A stretch of 39,638 nucleotides of DNA from Polaromonas sp. GTDB taxonomy: Bacteria > Pseudomonadota > Gammaproteobacteria > Burkholderiales > Burkholderiaceae_C. Of the stretch, positions 18,515 to 26,604 are shown piece after piece (positions within the stretch are counted from its first letter, which is position 1; the number at the start of each line of letters is the position of its first letter). A program made the translations under genes and the position numbers. Below the pieces are notes generated by a model, which was not told the DNA's origin, did no database searches, and saw nothing but the letters and a program-made list of their open reading frames with translations. The DNA lies in contig NZ_JABBPC010000021.1 of NCBI RefSeq assembly GCF_012927485.1, forward strand, positions 1 through 39,638. Direction: 5' to 3'.

Positions 18515-19471
18515 TTAGCCTGCCGGATTCCAACGCCGCCAGTACTCCAACGCAACTCGGTAGGTGGTCATTTGTACCTGCACCGTTTCATCAATATTCA
18601 CACCGTAGCCGCCCGCCATCGAAAAAGCCAACGGAACGCGGCGTTCCCAGGCCCAGTCAAAGACCCGGCGATCACGTGCTTCCAGACCGTCGAAACTCAA
18701 GGCGAGGCGTCCCAGACGGTCGCCCTCAAAAGGATCGGCTCCGGCTAGAAACAGCACCAGTCCCGGCTCAAAGCGCCGCTCCAGTTCATCCAGCGCATGC
18801 TCCAGCGCCTGCATGTAGGGACCATCGTCACAACCGTCGGGCAGCTCTACGTCTAGATCACTGGCCTCTTTCCGGAACGGAAAATTCTTTTGCCCATGCA
18901 GTGACAGCGTGAAGACGCTGGGGTCCTTGGCAAAGATGCTGGCGGTACCGTTGCCCTGGTGCACGTCCAGATCAATCACCGCGACCTGTAACGGCTTGCG
19001 GCTGCCGCCGAGCTGACGAGCCCATTCCGACTGCATCAGCCGCGCAGCAACGGCGGCGTCGTTGAAGACGCAAAAACCACCGCCCTTGTGGGCATAAGCA
19101 TGGTGAGTGCCGCCCGCCATATTGGCCGCGACACCCTCGCGCCGCGTGCCCGCAACCAGCCCCATCGCCACACGGGCCGCAGCCACAGTGGCCCCGACCG
19201 AACGGCGAGCGCGGTCTGCCATCTCCAGACTCCAGGGAAAGCCAATTTCGCGCTGGGCGGCCCCTGCGAGAGTGCCCTGCTCAATGGCCTCTATATAAGA
19301 CGGGGTGTGCGCAAGCGCAAGCTCACCATCGCTCGCCGCTGGCGCTGGCGCCCGCCGCACCTGAGGCAGTTCGTTCGCCACGCGGTCACGCAAAAGTTTG
19401 TACTTGCCCATAGGAAAGCGGTGACCGGGGGGCAGCGGCAAAACAAAATTGTCAGCGTAGAAAGCTTGCAA
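18515..19471 (-). CDS. Histone deacetylase-like amidohydrolase
   Basis: Zinc-dependent deacetylase-fold protein, 318 aa from TTG 19471. The TTG is chosen because GGTGA lies seven bases upstream and because LQAFYADNFVLPLPPGHRFP is the family N-terminus; an in-frame GTG at 19528 gives a longer, unlikely start. All catalytic elements are present: His123-His124 in GGTHHAY, zinc ligands Asp169 and His171 in DLDVHQGNG, Asp246 in AGADPFEGD, and Tyr289 in GGYG. It resembles class IV-type bacterial proteins. Bacterial members act on acetylated amines, polyamines or proteins; the substrate is unknown. It is the first gene of the operon leading to LivF. Confidence 0.9.
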   Translation of the reverse strand: MQAFYADNFVLPLPPGHRFPMGKYKLLRDRVANELPQVRRAPAPAASDGELALAHTPSYIEAIEQGTLAGAAQREIGFPWSLEMADRARRSVGATVAAARVAMGLVAGTRREGVAANMAGGTHHAYAHKGGGFCVFNDAAVAARLMQSEWARQLGGSRKPLQVAVIDLDVHQGNGTASIFAKDPSVFTLSLHGQKNFPFRKEASDLDVELPDGCDDGPYMQALEHALDELERRFEPGLVLFLAGADPFEGDRLGRLALSFDGLEARDRRVFDWAWERRVPLAFSMAGGYGVNIDETVQVQMTTYRVALEYWRRWNPAG

Positions 19472-19645
19472 GATGAAGTCACCAAAAAATAGAGGGTCAA
19501 AAAACCGACCCGGTGCGGGAGCGGACAACCGAATTCGCGATTGTGGCTTGGACTGCTCAACGAGTTTGGAAAGCGCCCTAAAACCCGGAATAGCCCATCA
19601 AACTAGGGCGAGACATCTAGAATGGTGCACCGCAGCAAAGCAAGC

Positions 19646-19673
19646 TTGCAATCGTTTAACTATTCCTTATAAT
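19646..19673 (+). promoter_or_regulatory. Sigma-70-type promoter of the phasin gene
   Basis: TTGCAA at 19646-19651 and a perfect TATAAT at 19668-19673 are separated by 16 bases. This predicts a start near 19680 and a leader of roughly 65 bases ending in CTGGAG, eight bases before the phasin ATG. Confidence 0.65.
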
Positions 19674-19747
19674 CCGATTTATGTTGCAGCGCAGCAATTC
19701 AGGGCAACGCAACTATTTACCGTTAACAACCCATCTGGAGATTACTT

Positions 19748-20290
19748 ATGCTGACTGCTGAACAACTCATGGCCTCCCACAAAGCCAACATCGAAACCCT
19801 GTTTGGTCTGACCCAAAAAGCCTTTGAAGGCGTTGAGAAATTGGTCGAACTGAACGTACAAGCCACCAAAGCTGCCTTGGCTGAAACCGCCAACCATGCA
19901 CAAGCTGTGATGGGCGTGAAAGACGCACAAGAACTGCTGGCTCTGCAAGCAGGCATGGTCCAGCCTTTGGCTGAGAAAACTGCCGCCTACAGCCGCCACC
20001 TGTATGACATCGCTTCGGCTGCTGGTGCCGACCTGGGCAAGACCTTTGAAGGTCAAGCTGCCGATGTACAAAAGAAATTTGTAGGTTTGGTTGACAGCGC
20101 CTCCAACAATGCACCTGCTGGTTCCGAAGCGGCAGTGGCCGTGATGAAAAGCGCCGTAGCTGCCGCCAACAACGCGTTTGAGTCGGTGCAAAAAGCCGTC
20201 AAGCAAGCCAGCGACATGGCCGAAACCAACTTCAACACCGTGACTGCTTCCGCAGTGAATGCATCAAAGAACGTCGCTAAAAAGCGTTAA
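19748..20290 (+). CDS. Phasin family protein (polyhydroxyalkanoate granule coat)
   Basis: A 180-residue, Ala- and Lys-rich, almost wholly helical protein of the phasin_2 family. The N-terminal phasin segment reads [19 protein letters not shown] and [17 protein letters not shown], followed by amphipathic heptad-like helices and a basic tail (NVAKKR). Phasins coat PHA granules and control their size. It has its own strong promoter, a good ribosome-binding site (GGAG) and a terminator, consistent with a highly expressed single gene. Codon choice looks more optimised than in its neighbours. No PHA synthase gene is present in the window. Confidence 0.93.
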   Translation: MLTAEQLMASHKANIETLFGLTQKAFEGVEKLVELNVQATKAALAETANHAQAVMGVKDAQELLALQAGMVQPLAEKTAAYSRHLYDIASAAGADLGKTFEGQAADVQKKFVGLVDSASNNAPAGSEAAVAVMKSAVAAANNAFESVQKAVKQASDMAETNFNTVTASAVNASKNVAKKR

Positions 20291-20302
20291 TTGACACACG
20301 CT

Positions 20303-20350
20303 TTTGCGCAGCGAAGTGGTCGGCCAAGCCACCACTCCGAGCAGCGCAAA
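20303..20350 (+). other. Structured 3' untranslated hairpin after the phasin gene
   Basis: TTTGCGC at 20303-20309 pairs with GCGCAAA at 20344-20350. Inside it, AGTGGT at 20315-20320 pairs with ACCACT at 20331-20336, extended by GGC/GCC around a CAA loop. No T-run follows, so it is not a typical terminator; an mRNA-stabilising or RNA-processing role is possible. Confidence 0.5.
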
Positions 20351-20460
20351 GGCTAATCTTCACGGGACCTGCCAACGAAATCCTTGTTGACTCAACACAG
20401 GACTTCAACCAGTTGTCTCCTCGGGTTCTTCTAGAAATTTGTTTTCACGGATCCGTTAAA

Positions 20461-20488
20461 GCCCAATCGAAAGATTGGGCTTTTTTTT
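20461..20488 (+). terminator. Rho-independent terminator of the phasin gene
   Basis: Arms GCCCAATC and GATTGGGC enclose a GAAA tetraloop and are followed by eight T residues. It lies 170 bases after the phasin stop codon. Confidence 0.9.
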
Positions 20489-20574
20489 GGCTGCAAGCGA
20501 CCGACGGTAAGAGGAGATACCAACCGCTGCCCAGCTGTCTCACTGTTCACACCCGGTAATCGGTTGCAGCAGCG

Positions 20575-21582
20575 CTAATGAGCCGGCAGCAGTCCGGCCT
20601 CCAGCTTGGCCTTGAGCAAGGGAAGTGCTGCCAGCATGGCCGCCCGGCCTGACTCAATCGCGCGTTGCCGGGCCGAAAAGTCGGCGCTCTTCAACCCTGC
20701 CAGGGATGGTCGCACCACCACATCGGCTTCCTTGAGCTCGTACTGGTTAATGCTCTTACCCATAATTGCGAAAGTTTGCAGCAGAATCTGCAGCGTATCG
20801 CCAGCCAGATTGGCTTCCGGTGGGCTGGAAATATCGACAGCAATCACCAACTCTGCCCCCATCTGCCGAGCAAAACGCACCGGCACCGGCGACACGAGGC
20901 CGCCATCAACGTACTCATGACCATTTATCTTGACGGGTACAAACACCGCTGGGACCGCGCTGGATGCGCGCACCGCCGTTCCGGTATCGCCTCGTCTAAA
21001 CAGCACAGCCTGCCCGCTGTTCAAGTCGGTCGCCACAATGCCCAGCGGAATCACCATGTTTTCCATCAGGCGGCCGGCCACCAATTGATTCACATAGCGG
21101 GCCAGCGCATCGCCGCGAAACATACCGCGTCCAAAAATCGGCAGCATCCAGTCGGTGATCGCCACCTCTTCCATGCTGAGCGCGGTCTGCCGTAGCTGCG
21201 CACCGGTTTTGCCGCTCGCATAAATCGCCGCCACCAGGCTACCAGCCGAGGTACCCACGACAAACTGAGGCCGAAGTCCGGCTTCTTCCAACACCTCGAT
21301 GACGCCCACATGGGCAAAACCGCGCGCAGCACCGCCCCCTAGCGCCAAACCTATTTTCAGCGGTCTCTTCAGCGGCGTTATGGCCGAGGTCGGCGGCGTG
21401 GCGGTCGGTCCAGTGGGCGGCGTGGAGCAGCCCGACAGCAACAAAGCGGAAAAGACCAGCAACGCCAACAGGCGCTGGCAGACGTTGGCAAGCCACCAAT
21501 TCAGGTGCAAAGCCGCCCAGGAATCCAAACCGACCCGGCGGTGTCCATTACTCATAATTCGCATCGTTAAGCTCATCTTCAT
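20575..21582 (-). CDS. Patatin-like phospholipase family lipoprotein
   Basis: Serine acyl-hydrolase of the patatin fold with a lipoprotein signal. From ATG 21582 (335 aa) a long basic N-region leads to LLALLVFSALLLSG-Cys52. The glycine-rich oxyanion motif GGGAARGFAHVG follows (residues 82-93). Nucleophile Ser112 lies in GTSAG and the dyad Asp226 in DGGLVSPVPV. It resembles RssA-type and surface/periplasmic patatins; the likely role is phospholipid or lipid-ester hydrolysis in the envelope. ATG 21576, 21564 and 21555 are alternative starts that would shorten the unusually long signal. It is convergent with the phasin gene. Confidence 0.9.
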   Translation of the reverse strand: MKMSLTMRIMSNGHRRVGLDSWAALHLNWWLANVCQRLLALLVFSALLLSGCSTPPTGPTATPPTSAITPLKRPLKIGLALGGGAARGFAHVGVIEVLEEAGLRPQFVVGTSAGSLVAAIYASGKTGAQLRQTALSMEEVAITDWMLPIFGRGMFRGDALARYVNQLVAGRLMENMVIPLGIVATDLNSGQAVLFRRGDTGTAVRASSAVPAVFVPVKINGHEYVDGGLVSPVPVRFARQMGAELVIAVDISSPPEANLAGDTLQILLQTFAIMGKSINQYELKEADVVVRPSLAGLKSADFSARQRAIESGRAAMLAALPLLKAKLEAGLLPAH

Positions 21583-22041
21583 TCACATCTAACCTTTAAA
21601 AAATTCTTTCAATTGCACGTCCCGCGTTTACGCTGCAACTCGCACTGGCGTTGTTCGGTCTCTCAGCGCCCGGACGCAAGCCCAAGCGGTGTATTTTGCG
21701 CGCCGCTACCCACCGACAGTCCTCCCGACAACTTCATCACAGCGACTGACCGAGGGGTCCGATGACAAATGGTCCACCGTAGGCACCGTGAAAGTACGAA
21801 ACCCAGTCTTACAAGGCCGAAGCGGCAGCTTGAAGTCGGGACCGATTCTCTCCGTTTGGGGAAGTAAAAAATAATTCGCAGGAACTTCCAGACAAGCGGG
21901 TGATGGAAACCAGACCTGACTTTTCAATGGGCCATAATTACTGGTCAACTTGACGTTTACGTGAACGTCAATTTCAAAGCAGCTCGTTTTTACCCTCACG
22001 TGCTCAAACTCTTTTCAACTATTTAGTTTCAAGGACACCTC
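21583..22041. other. Intergenic region upstream of the HSD10-type gene
   Basis: About 460 bases between divergent genes. Apart from the palindrome at 21950-21971, nothing is firmly recognisable. Short frames on both strands (about 60-97 codons, 21689-21999) lack ribosome-binding sites and family resemblance. Confidence 0.4.
21950..21971 (+). promoter_or_regulatory. 22-bp near-perfect palindrome, candidate operator
   Basis: Arms TTGACGTT (21950-21957) and AACGTCAA (21964-21971) flank TACGTG. Ten of eleven half-site positions match, so this is very probably a protein-binding site. It sits 70 bases before the ATG of the acyl-CoA-type dehydrogenase, and TTGACG could double as a -35 box. A MerR- or TetR-type regulator of acyl-CoA degradation is a plausible ligand; this is inference. 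Confidence 0.6.
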
Positions 22042-22809
22042 ATGGATATCGCAGGCAAAGTATTTATCGTCACCGGTGGCGCTTCAGGACTGGGTGAGGG
22101 CACCGCACGCATGCTGGTGGCCAACGGCGCCAAGGTGGTCATCGCCGACATGCAAGTCGACAAGGGCCAAGCCATTGCCAAAGAACTCGGTGAAGGCAAA
22201 GTCGCTTTTGTGAAGTGCGATGTCAGCCAGGAAGCTGACGGCCAGGCGGTGGTCGCCAAAGCGGTGTCCATGGGCAAGCTGATGGGACTGGTTAATTGTG
22301 CTGGCATTGCGCCGGCCGAAAAAACCGTGGGTAAAAACGGTGCGCACAGTCTGGCCGTGTTCAGCAAAACCATCACGGTCAATCTGATCGGCAGCTTCAA
22401 CATGATTCGCTTGGCCGCCGACGCAATGTCTAAAAACGAGCCAGAAGCTACCGGCGAGCGCGGGGTACTTATTTCTACGGCCTCGGTCGCTGCCTACGAC
22501 GGCCAGATTGGTCAGGCGGCCTACAGCGCTTCCAAAGGTGGCATCGTTGGCATGACGCTGCCGATTGCCCGTGATCTGGCGCGCAACGGCATTCGCAACA
22601 TGACCATTGCTCCGGGCATTTTCGGAACACCCATGATGTTCGGCATGCCGCAAGAAGTGCAGGACTCGCTGGCAGCCAGCGTGCCCTTCCCTTCGCGCTT
22701 GGGCACGCCGCAAGACTACGCCAAGCTGGCCAGGCACATCTTTGAAAATGACATGCTTAACGGCGAAGTGATCCGCCTCGACGGCGCGATTCGTCTGGCA
22801 CCGCGCTGA
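22042..22809 (+). CDS. SDR family 3-hydroxyacyl-CoA dehydrogenase (HSD10 type)
   Basis: Classical short-chain dehydrogenase of 255 residues. The cofactor motif [10 protein letters not shown] is at residues 12-21, the acidic Asp after beta-2 in VVIADMQ points to NAD(H), and NCAG follows. The catalytic Ser lies in [12 protein letters not shown] and the YxxxK in AAYSASKGG. The [19 protein letters not shown] block and the C-terminus [15 protein letters not shown] are characteristic of type II (HSD10-like) enzymes. These oxidise 3-hydroxyacyl-CoA or 2-methyl-3-hydroxybutyryl-CoA in fatty-acid and isoleucine degradation. The start has AAGGA seven bases upstream. A palindromic operator lies 70 bases upstream. 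Confidence 0.92.
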   Translation: MDIAGKVFIVTGGASGLGEGTARMLVANGAKVVIADMQVDKGQAIAKELGEGKVAFVKCDVSQEADGQAVVAKAVSMGKLMGLVNCAGIAPAEKTVGKNGAHSLAVFSKTITVNLIGSFNMIRLAADAMSKNEPEATGERGVLISTASVAAYDGQIGQAAYSASKGGIVGMTLPIARDLARNGIRNMTIAPGIFGTPMMFGMPQEVQDSLAASVPFPSRLGTPQDYAKLARHIFENDMLNGEVIRLDGAIRLAPR

Positions 22810-22898
22810 ATTTCGAGCGCATTTCGCACACGGGGCGGTCGCCGAGCAGCCCTCTTAGCGGTCATACCGTTCGGCTTCTGCTGCTGGAAAAGAGATCC

Positions 22899-24758
22899 AT
22901 GCAACGCCTATTGACGTCCGTGGCGGTCGCCACCTTGTTGACCGCCTGTTCCAGTGTTTCCAACCTTTCCAGTCAAGTCGGTTACACCGTACCGCCGCCG
23001 CCTGAAAGCGTCTCAGGCTTCAACCCCAAACCCGGCTGGACCACTACTAAATTTGCAGTCGCTGCTGCAAATCCGTTGGCAACTGACGCGGGCTACCAAA
23101 TCCTGAAAGCGGGCGGCTCCGCCATCGACGCGGCTATTGCCGTTCAAATGGTGCTCGCCCTGGTGGAACCGCAGTCCAGCGGGCTGGGCGGCGGTGCATT
23201 TTTACTGCATTCGAACGGCAGCGTCGTGGAAGCGTTCGACGGCCGAGAAACCGCACCCGCTGCGGCGGATGAAAATCTTTTTATGGACGCAGAGGGTAAG
23301 CCGATGTCGTTTTACGACGGCGTGGTGGGTGGACGCTCTGTCGGCACGCCCGGGACCGTTCGCATGCTCGAGCTGGCGCACAAGCAGTACGGAAAGTTGC
23401 CGTGGTCTCAACTCTTCGCGCCCGCCATAGAACTGGCCGAGGGCGGCTTCAAGGTGAGTACCCGGCTGAACGCCCTGCTCAAGGACGAGAAGTACCTAAA
23501 AAACGACCGGACCGCAGCCGCCTATTTTTATACAGCCGACGGCACACCGGTAAGCGCGGGCAGTACGCTACGCAATCCGGCCTTGGCCGACGTGCTGCGC
23601 CAAATCGCCAGTCAAGGCGCCAATGCGTTGCTGGCCGGACCGGTGGCAGAGGCCATCGTTCGCAAGGTGCAGACTCACCCCACCAATCCCGGCCGGCTTG
23701 CTTTGAGCGATCTGGCCAATTACCAGGTCAAAAAGCGCGATCCGATCTGCTTCGACTACAGCGCAGCCGGTAAGGCTTATCGCATTTGCGGCATGCCGCC
23801 GCCAAGTTCGGGCGCCATCACGATAGGGCAAATCCTCGGCATTCTGAACAACACGCCCGCCGCCACGCTCTCACTGGCGAGCGGCATGGGCGGTGTTTCG
23901 GGTACGGTGGCGCCAGCGCCGTCGGCCGACTGGCTGCACCTCTACACCGAAGCGTCGCGCTTGGCTTTTGCCGACCGCAACCAGTACCTGGGTGACCCCG
24001 ATTTTGTGGAGCCGCCGGGTGGCACCTGGATGAGCTTGCTGGACCCGGGCTACCTGAGCCAGCGCGCCAAGCTGATTCAAGTCAATGGCCCCAGCATGAA
24101 AACCGCCAAGCCCGGTGTACCCGGCGCTGTCAAAATCGCCTACGCGTCCATGCCCGACCAGCCTGAACATGGCACTTCGCACATCAGTATCGTTGACAGC
24201 TATGGCAATGCAATCGCCATGACCACGACCATCGAAGACCAGTTCGGTGCACGTCTGATGACGGATGGGGGCACCGGCAAAGCGGGCGGCTTTTTGCTCA
24301 ACAACGAACTGACCGACTTCAGCTTTGTGCCGAAGAACGCCGAGGGTCAACCCGTGGCCAACCGGGTGCAGGCGGGTAAACGTCCCCTTTCCTCGATGGC
24401 ACCGACGCTGGTTTTTGACAAAAACACCGGTCAGCTCGTCATGAGCGGCGGCAGCCCCGGCGGTCAGCTGATCATCCACTTCACCGCCAAAACGTTGTAC
24501 GGCGTATTGAACTGGGGTCTACTGCCGCAGCAGGCCATCGACCTGCCCAACTTCGGGTCGTTGAACGGGCCTACCCTGCTCGAAGAAAACCGTTTTGCGC
24601 CAGCGACCCTGGAGGCCCTCAAGACGCGCGGCCACGAGGTGCGCGAAATGACCATGACCAGCGGCCTGCAGGCCATCGTGCGGGGGCAAGCCCACGGAAT
24701 GCCGCTGTGGCTGGGTGGTGCCGACCCGCGGCGCGAAGGTGTGGTGATGGGAGACTAG
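22899..24758 (+). CDS. ggt: Gamma-glutamyltransferase, predicted lipoprotein
   Basis: Ntn-hydrolase that cleaves glutathione and other gamma-glutamyl compounds. The 619-residue precursor carries a lipoprotein signal (VAVATLLTA-Cys17-SS). The large-subunit motif GLGGGAFLLH precedes AFDGRETAPAAA. The autoprocessing site is Thr426 in EHGTSHISIVD, with the small-subunit motifs NNELTDFSF, RPLSSMAPT and SGGSPGG following. The length is normal for GGT. It starts 89 bases after the dehydrogenase gene. The predicted acylation suggests anchoring in the envelope rather than the soluble periplasmic form typical of E. coli. The function probably concerns glutathione salvage. Confidence 0.95.
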   Translation: MQRLLTSVAVATLLTACSSVSNLSSQVGYTVPPPPESVSGFNPKPGWTTTKFAVAAANPLATDAGYQILKAGGSAIDAAIAVQMVLALVEPQSSGLGGGAFLLHSNGSVVEAFDGRETAPAAADENLFMDAEGKPMSFYDGVVGGRSVGTPGTVRMLELAHKQYGKLPWSQLFAPAIELAEGGFKVSTRLNALLKDEKYLKNDRTAAAYFYTADGTPVSAGSTLRNPALADVLRQIASQGANALLAGPVAEAIVRKVQTHPTNPGRLALSDLANYQVKKRDPICFDYSAAGKAYRICGMPPPSSGAITIGQILGILNNTPAATLSLASGMGGVSGTVAPAPSADWLHLYTEASRLAFADRNQYLGDPDFVEPPGGTWMSLLDPGYLSQRAKLIQVNGPSMKTAKPGVPGAVKIAYASMPDQPEHGTSHISIVDSYGNAIAMTTTIEDQFGARLMTDGGTGKAGGFLLNNELTDFSFVPKNAEGQPVANRVQAGKRPLSSMAPTLVFDKNTGQLVMSGGSPGGQLIIHFTAKTLYGVLNWGLLPQQAIDLPNFGSLNGPTLLEENRFAPATLEALKTRGHEVREMTMTSGLQAIVRGQAHGMPLWLGGADPRREGVVMGD

Positions 24759-24829
24759 AAGATCAATTCATTCCTTGCGCTTTCTGGACCCGCGCAATCA
24801 GCATCTTTTCAGTCGAAAACCATACCGCT

Positions 24830-26476
24830 CTAGACATCAATCGCTATCGCCGAGCCCACCAGCTTGCGCAATTCAAACTTCTGAATCTTGCCCGTCGAGG
24901 TTTTCGGTAACTCGCCAAACACCACCGCGCGCGGCACTTTGAAGCCGGCAAGGTGTTTTTTGCAGTGCGCGACGATGTCTTGCTCGGTGCAAGTCGCGCC
25001 CGCCTTCAACTCAACAAAAGCGCACGGGGTTTCTCCCCAGCGCGCATCGGGTTTGGCAACCACGGCCGCAGTCAGCACATCGGGATGGCGGTACAGCACG
25101 TCCTCCACCTCGATGGATGAAATGTTTTCCCCGCCGGAAATGATGACGTCCTTGCTGCGGTCCTTGATCTTGATATAGCCATCGGGATACATCACGGCCA
25201 AGTCGCCGCTGTGAAACCAGCCGCCAGAAAATGCTTCCAGCGTGGCGGCGCGATTCTTCAGGTAACCCTTCATCGCGATATTGCCTCTGAACATGATTTC
25301 GCCCATGGTGTCGCCATCCGCCGGAACCGGCTGCAAGGTCTGCGAATCAAGCACCCGCACATCGCGCTCCAGGTGATAGCGCACGCCCTGCCGCGCATTC
25401 AGGCGGGCCCGCTCGCCGATTTCCAGTGCCTCCCAGCCGCTTTGAGTCGCACACACGGTGGCCGGACCATAGACTTCGGTGAGACCGTAGACATGGGTCA
25501 ATTCAAAGCCCAGGGTCTCCATGCCTTCAATCATCGAAGCCGGTGGTGCCGCGCCAGCTACCATGGCTTTAACGCCACCAGGCACGCCGCGCTTCAGGTC
25601 GTCCGACGCATTCACCAGCAAGCTGTGCACGATGGGTGCGGCGCAGTAATGGGTAACCCCGTGCTGGCGAATAGCGTCAAAAATAGCCGGTGCATCGACC
25701 CTGCGCAGGCACACATTGACGCCAGCGCGCGCGGCCACGGTCCAGGGAAAGCACCAGCCATTGCAGTGAAACATGGGCAGCGTCCACAAATACACCGCGT
25801 GTTTGGGCATGTCCCATTCCAGAATATTGGACACCGCATTGAGCGCCGCGCCACGGTGGTGATACACCACGCCCTTGGGGTTGCCGGTGGTGCCGCTGGT
25901 GTAGTTGAGCGCAATCGCGTCCCATTCGTCGGCGGGCAACTGCCAGACAAAATTGGCATCGCCAGTGGCAACAAATTCGTCATATCCGAGGCTGCCGATC
26001 CGCTGCACCGGACCCTGGTACATCGCGTCTTCCACATCAATCACCAGCAGCGGCGTGGGGGACTTGCGCAGAACCAGGGCTTTTTGCATCACGCCAGCGA
26101 ACTCTGGATCCACGATGACGACTTTGGCCTCGCCGTGGTCCAGCATGAAGGCTATCGTTTCAGCATCGAGCCGGGTGTTCAGCGCATTCAGCACGGCGCC
26201 CGTCGCAGGAATACCGAAATGGGCCTCCACCATCGGCGGCGTGTTAGGCAGCATTACGGCCACCGTGTCCCCTTTGCCAATGCCATGCTGCTGCAGCGCG
26301 CTGGCCAGTTGGCGACAGCGCATAAACAACTCGGTCCAATTGCGGCGCAAGTCGCCATGGACCACTGCCAGCCGGTGCGGATAGACCTCGGCGGTACGTT
26401 CAATGAATGACAGCGGCGACAGCGCCGCGTAATTCGCCTCGGTACGGGGCAAGTCCTGGTCAAAAATGCTGTGCAT
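24830..26476 (-). CDS. Fatty-acyl-CoA synthetase (AMP-forming)
   Basis: Acyl-adenylate-forming ligase, 548 aa. The P-loop motif NYTSGTTGNPKGVVY lies near residues 188-202. The A5 motif HVYGLTEVYGPATVC, the A7-A8 region GWFHSGDLAVMYPDGYIKIKD, and the catalytic lysine in LPKTSTGKIQKFEL near the C-terminus are all intact. The closest look is of medium/long-chain 3-methylmercaptopropionyl-CoA- or AlkK-type ligases; chain-length preference cannot be read. It is convergent with ggt and divergent from dnaG, and stands alone. A 399-codon open frame on the opposite strand is its shadow. Confidence 0.93.
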   Translation of the reverse strand: MHSIFDQDLPRTEANYAALSPLSFIERTAEVYPHRLAVVHGDLRRNWTELFMRCRQLASALQQHGIGKGDTVAVMLPNTPPMVEAHFGIPATGAVLNALNTRLDAETIAFMLDHGEAKVVIVDPEFAGVMQKALVLRKSPTPLLVIDVEDAMYQGPVQRIGSLGYDEFVATGDANFVWQLPADEWDAIALNYTSGTTGNPKGVVYHHRGAALNAVSNILEWDMPKHAVYLWTLPMFHCNGWCFPWTVAARAGVNVCLRRVDAPAIFDAIRQHGVTHYCAAPIVHSLLVNASDDLKRGVPGGVKAMVAGAAPPASMIEGMETLGFELTHVYGLTEVYGPATVCATQSGWEALEIGERARLNARQGVRYHLERDVRVLDSQTLQPVPADGDTMGEIMFRGNIAMKGYLKNRAATLEAFSGGWFHSGDLAVMYPDGYIKIKDRSKDVIISGGENISSIEVEDVLYRHPDVLTAAVVAKPDARWGETPCAFVELKAGATCTEQDIVAHCKKHLAGFKVPRAVVFGELPKTSTGKIQKFELRKLVGSAIAIDV

Positions 26477-26604
26477 GGTGGCTTCCTCGGGTTTTCAGGG
26501 GTAGGTTCATCGATGGTAGCGGCAGAAATGACACCGCCCTGAGCGCGCCTGACAAATAGGGCGGCGCCTTTCAAGGGGAAGACCGGGGGGGCACAATACT
26601 TGCC

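Noticed and set aside
21706..21999. 97-codon minus-strand frame and 61-codon plus-strand frame
   Set aside because: They cover the palindromic operator region and have no ribosome-binding site or known motif.
25211..26410. A 399-codon open frame on the plus strand
   Set aside because: It lies wholly antisense to the acyl-CoA synthetase, whose motifs are intact. The frame has no ribosome-binding site and an amino-acid mix typical of a shadow frame.
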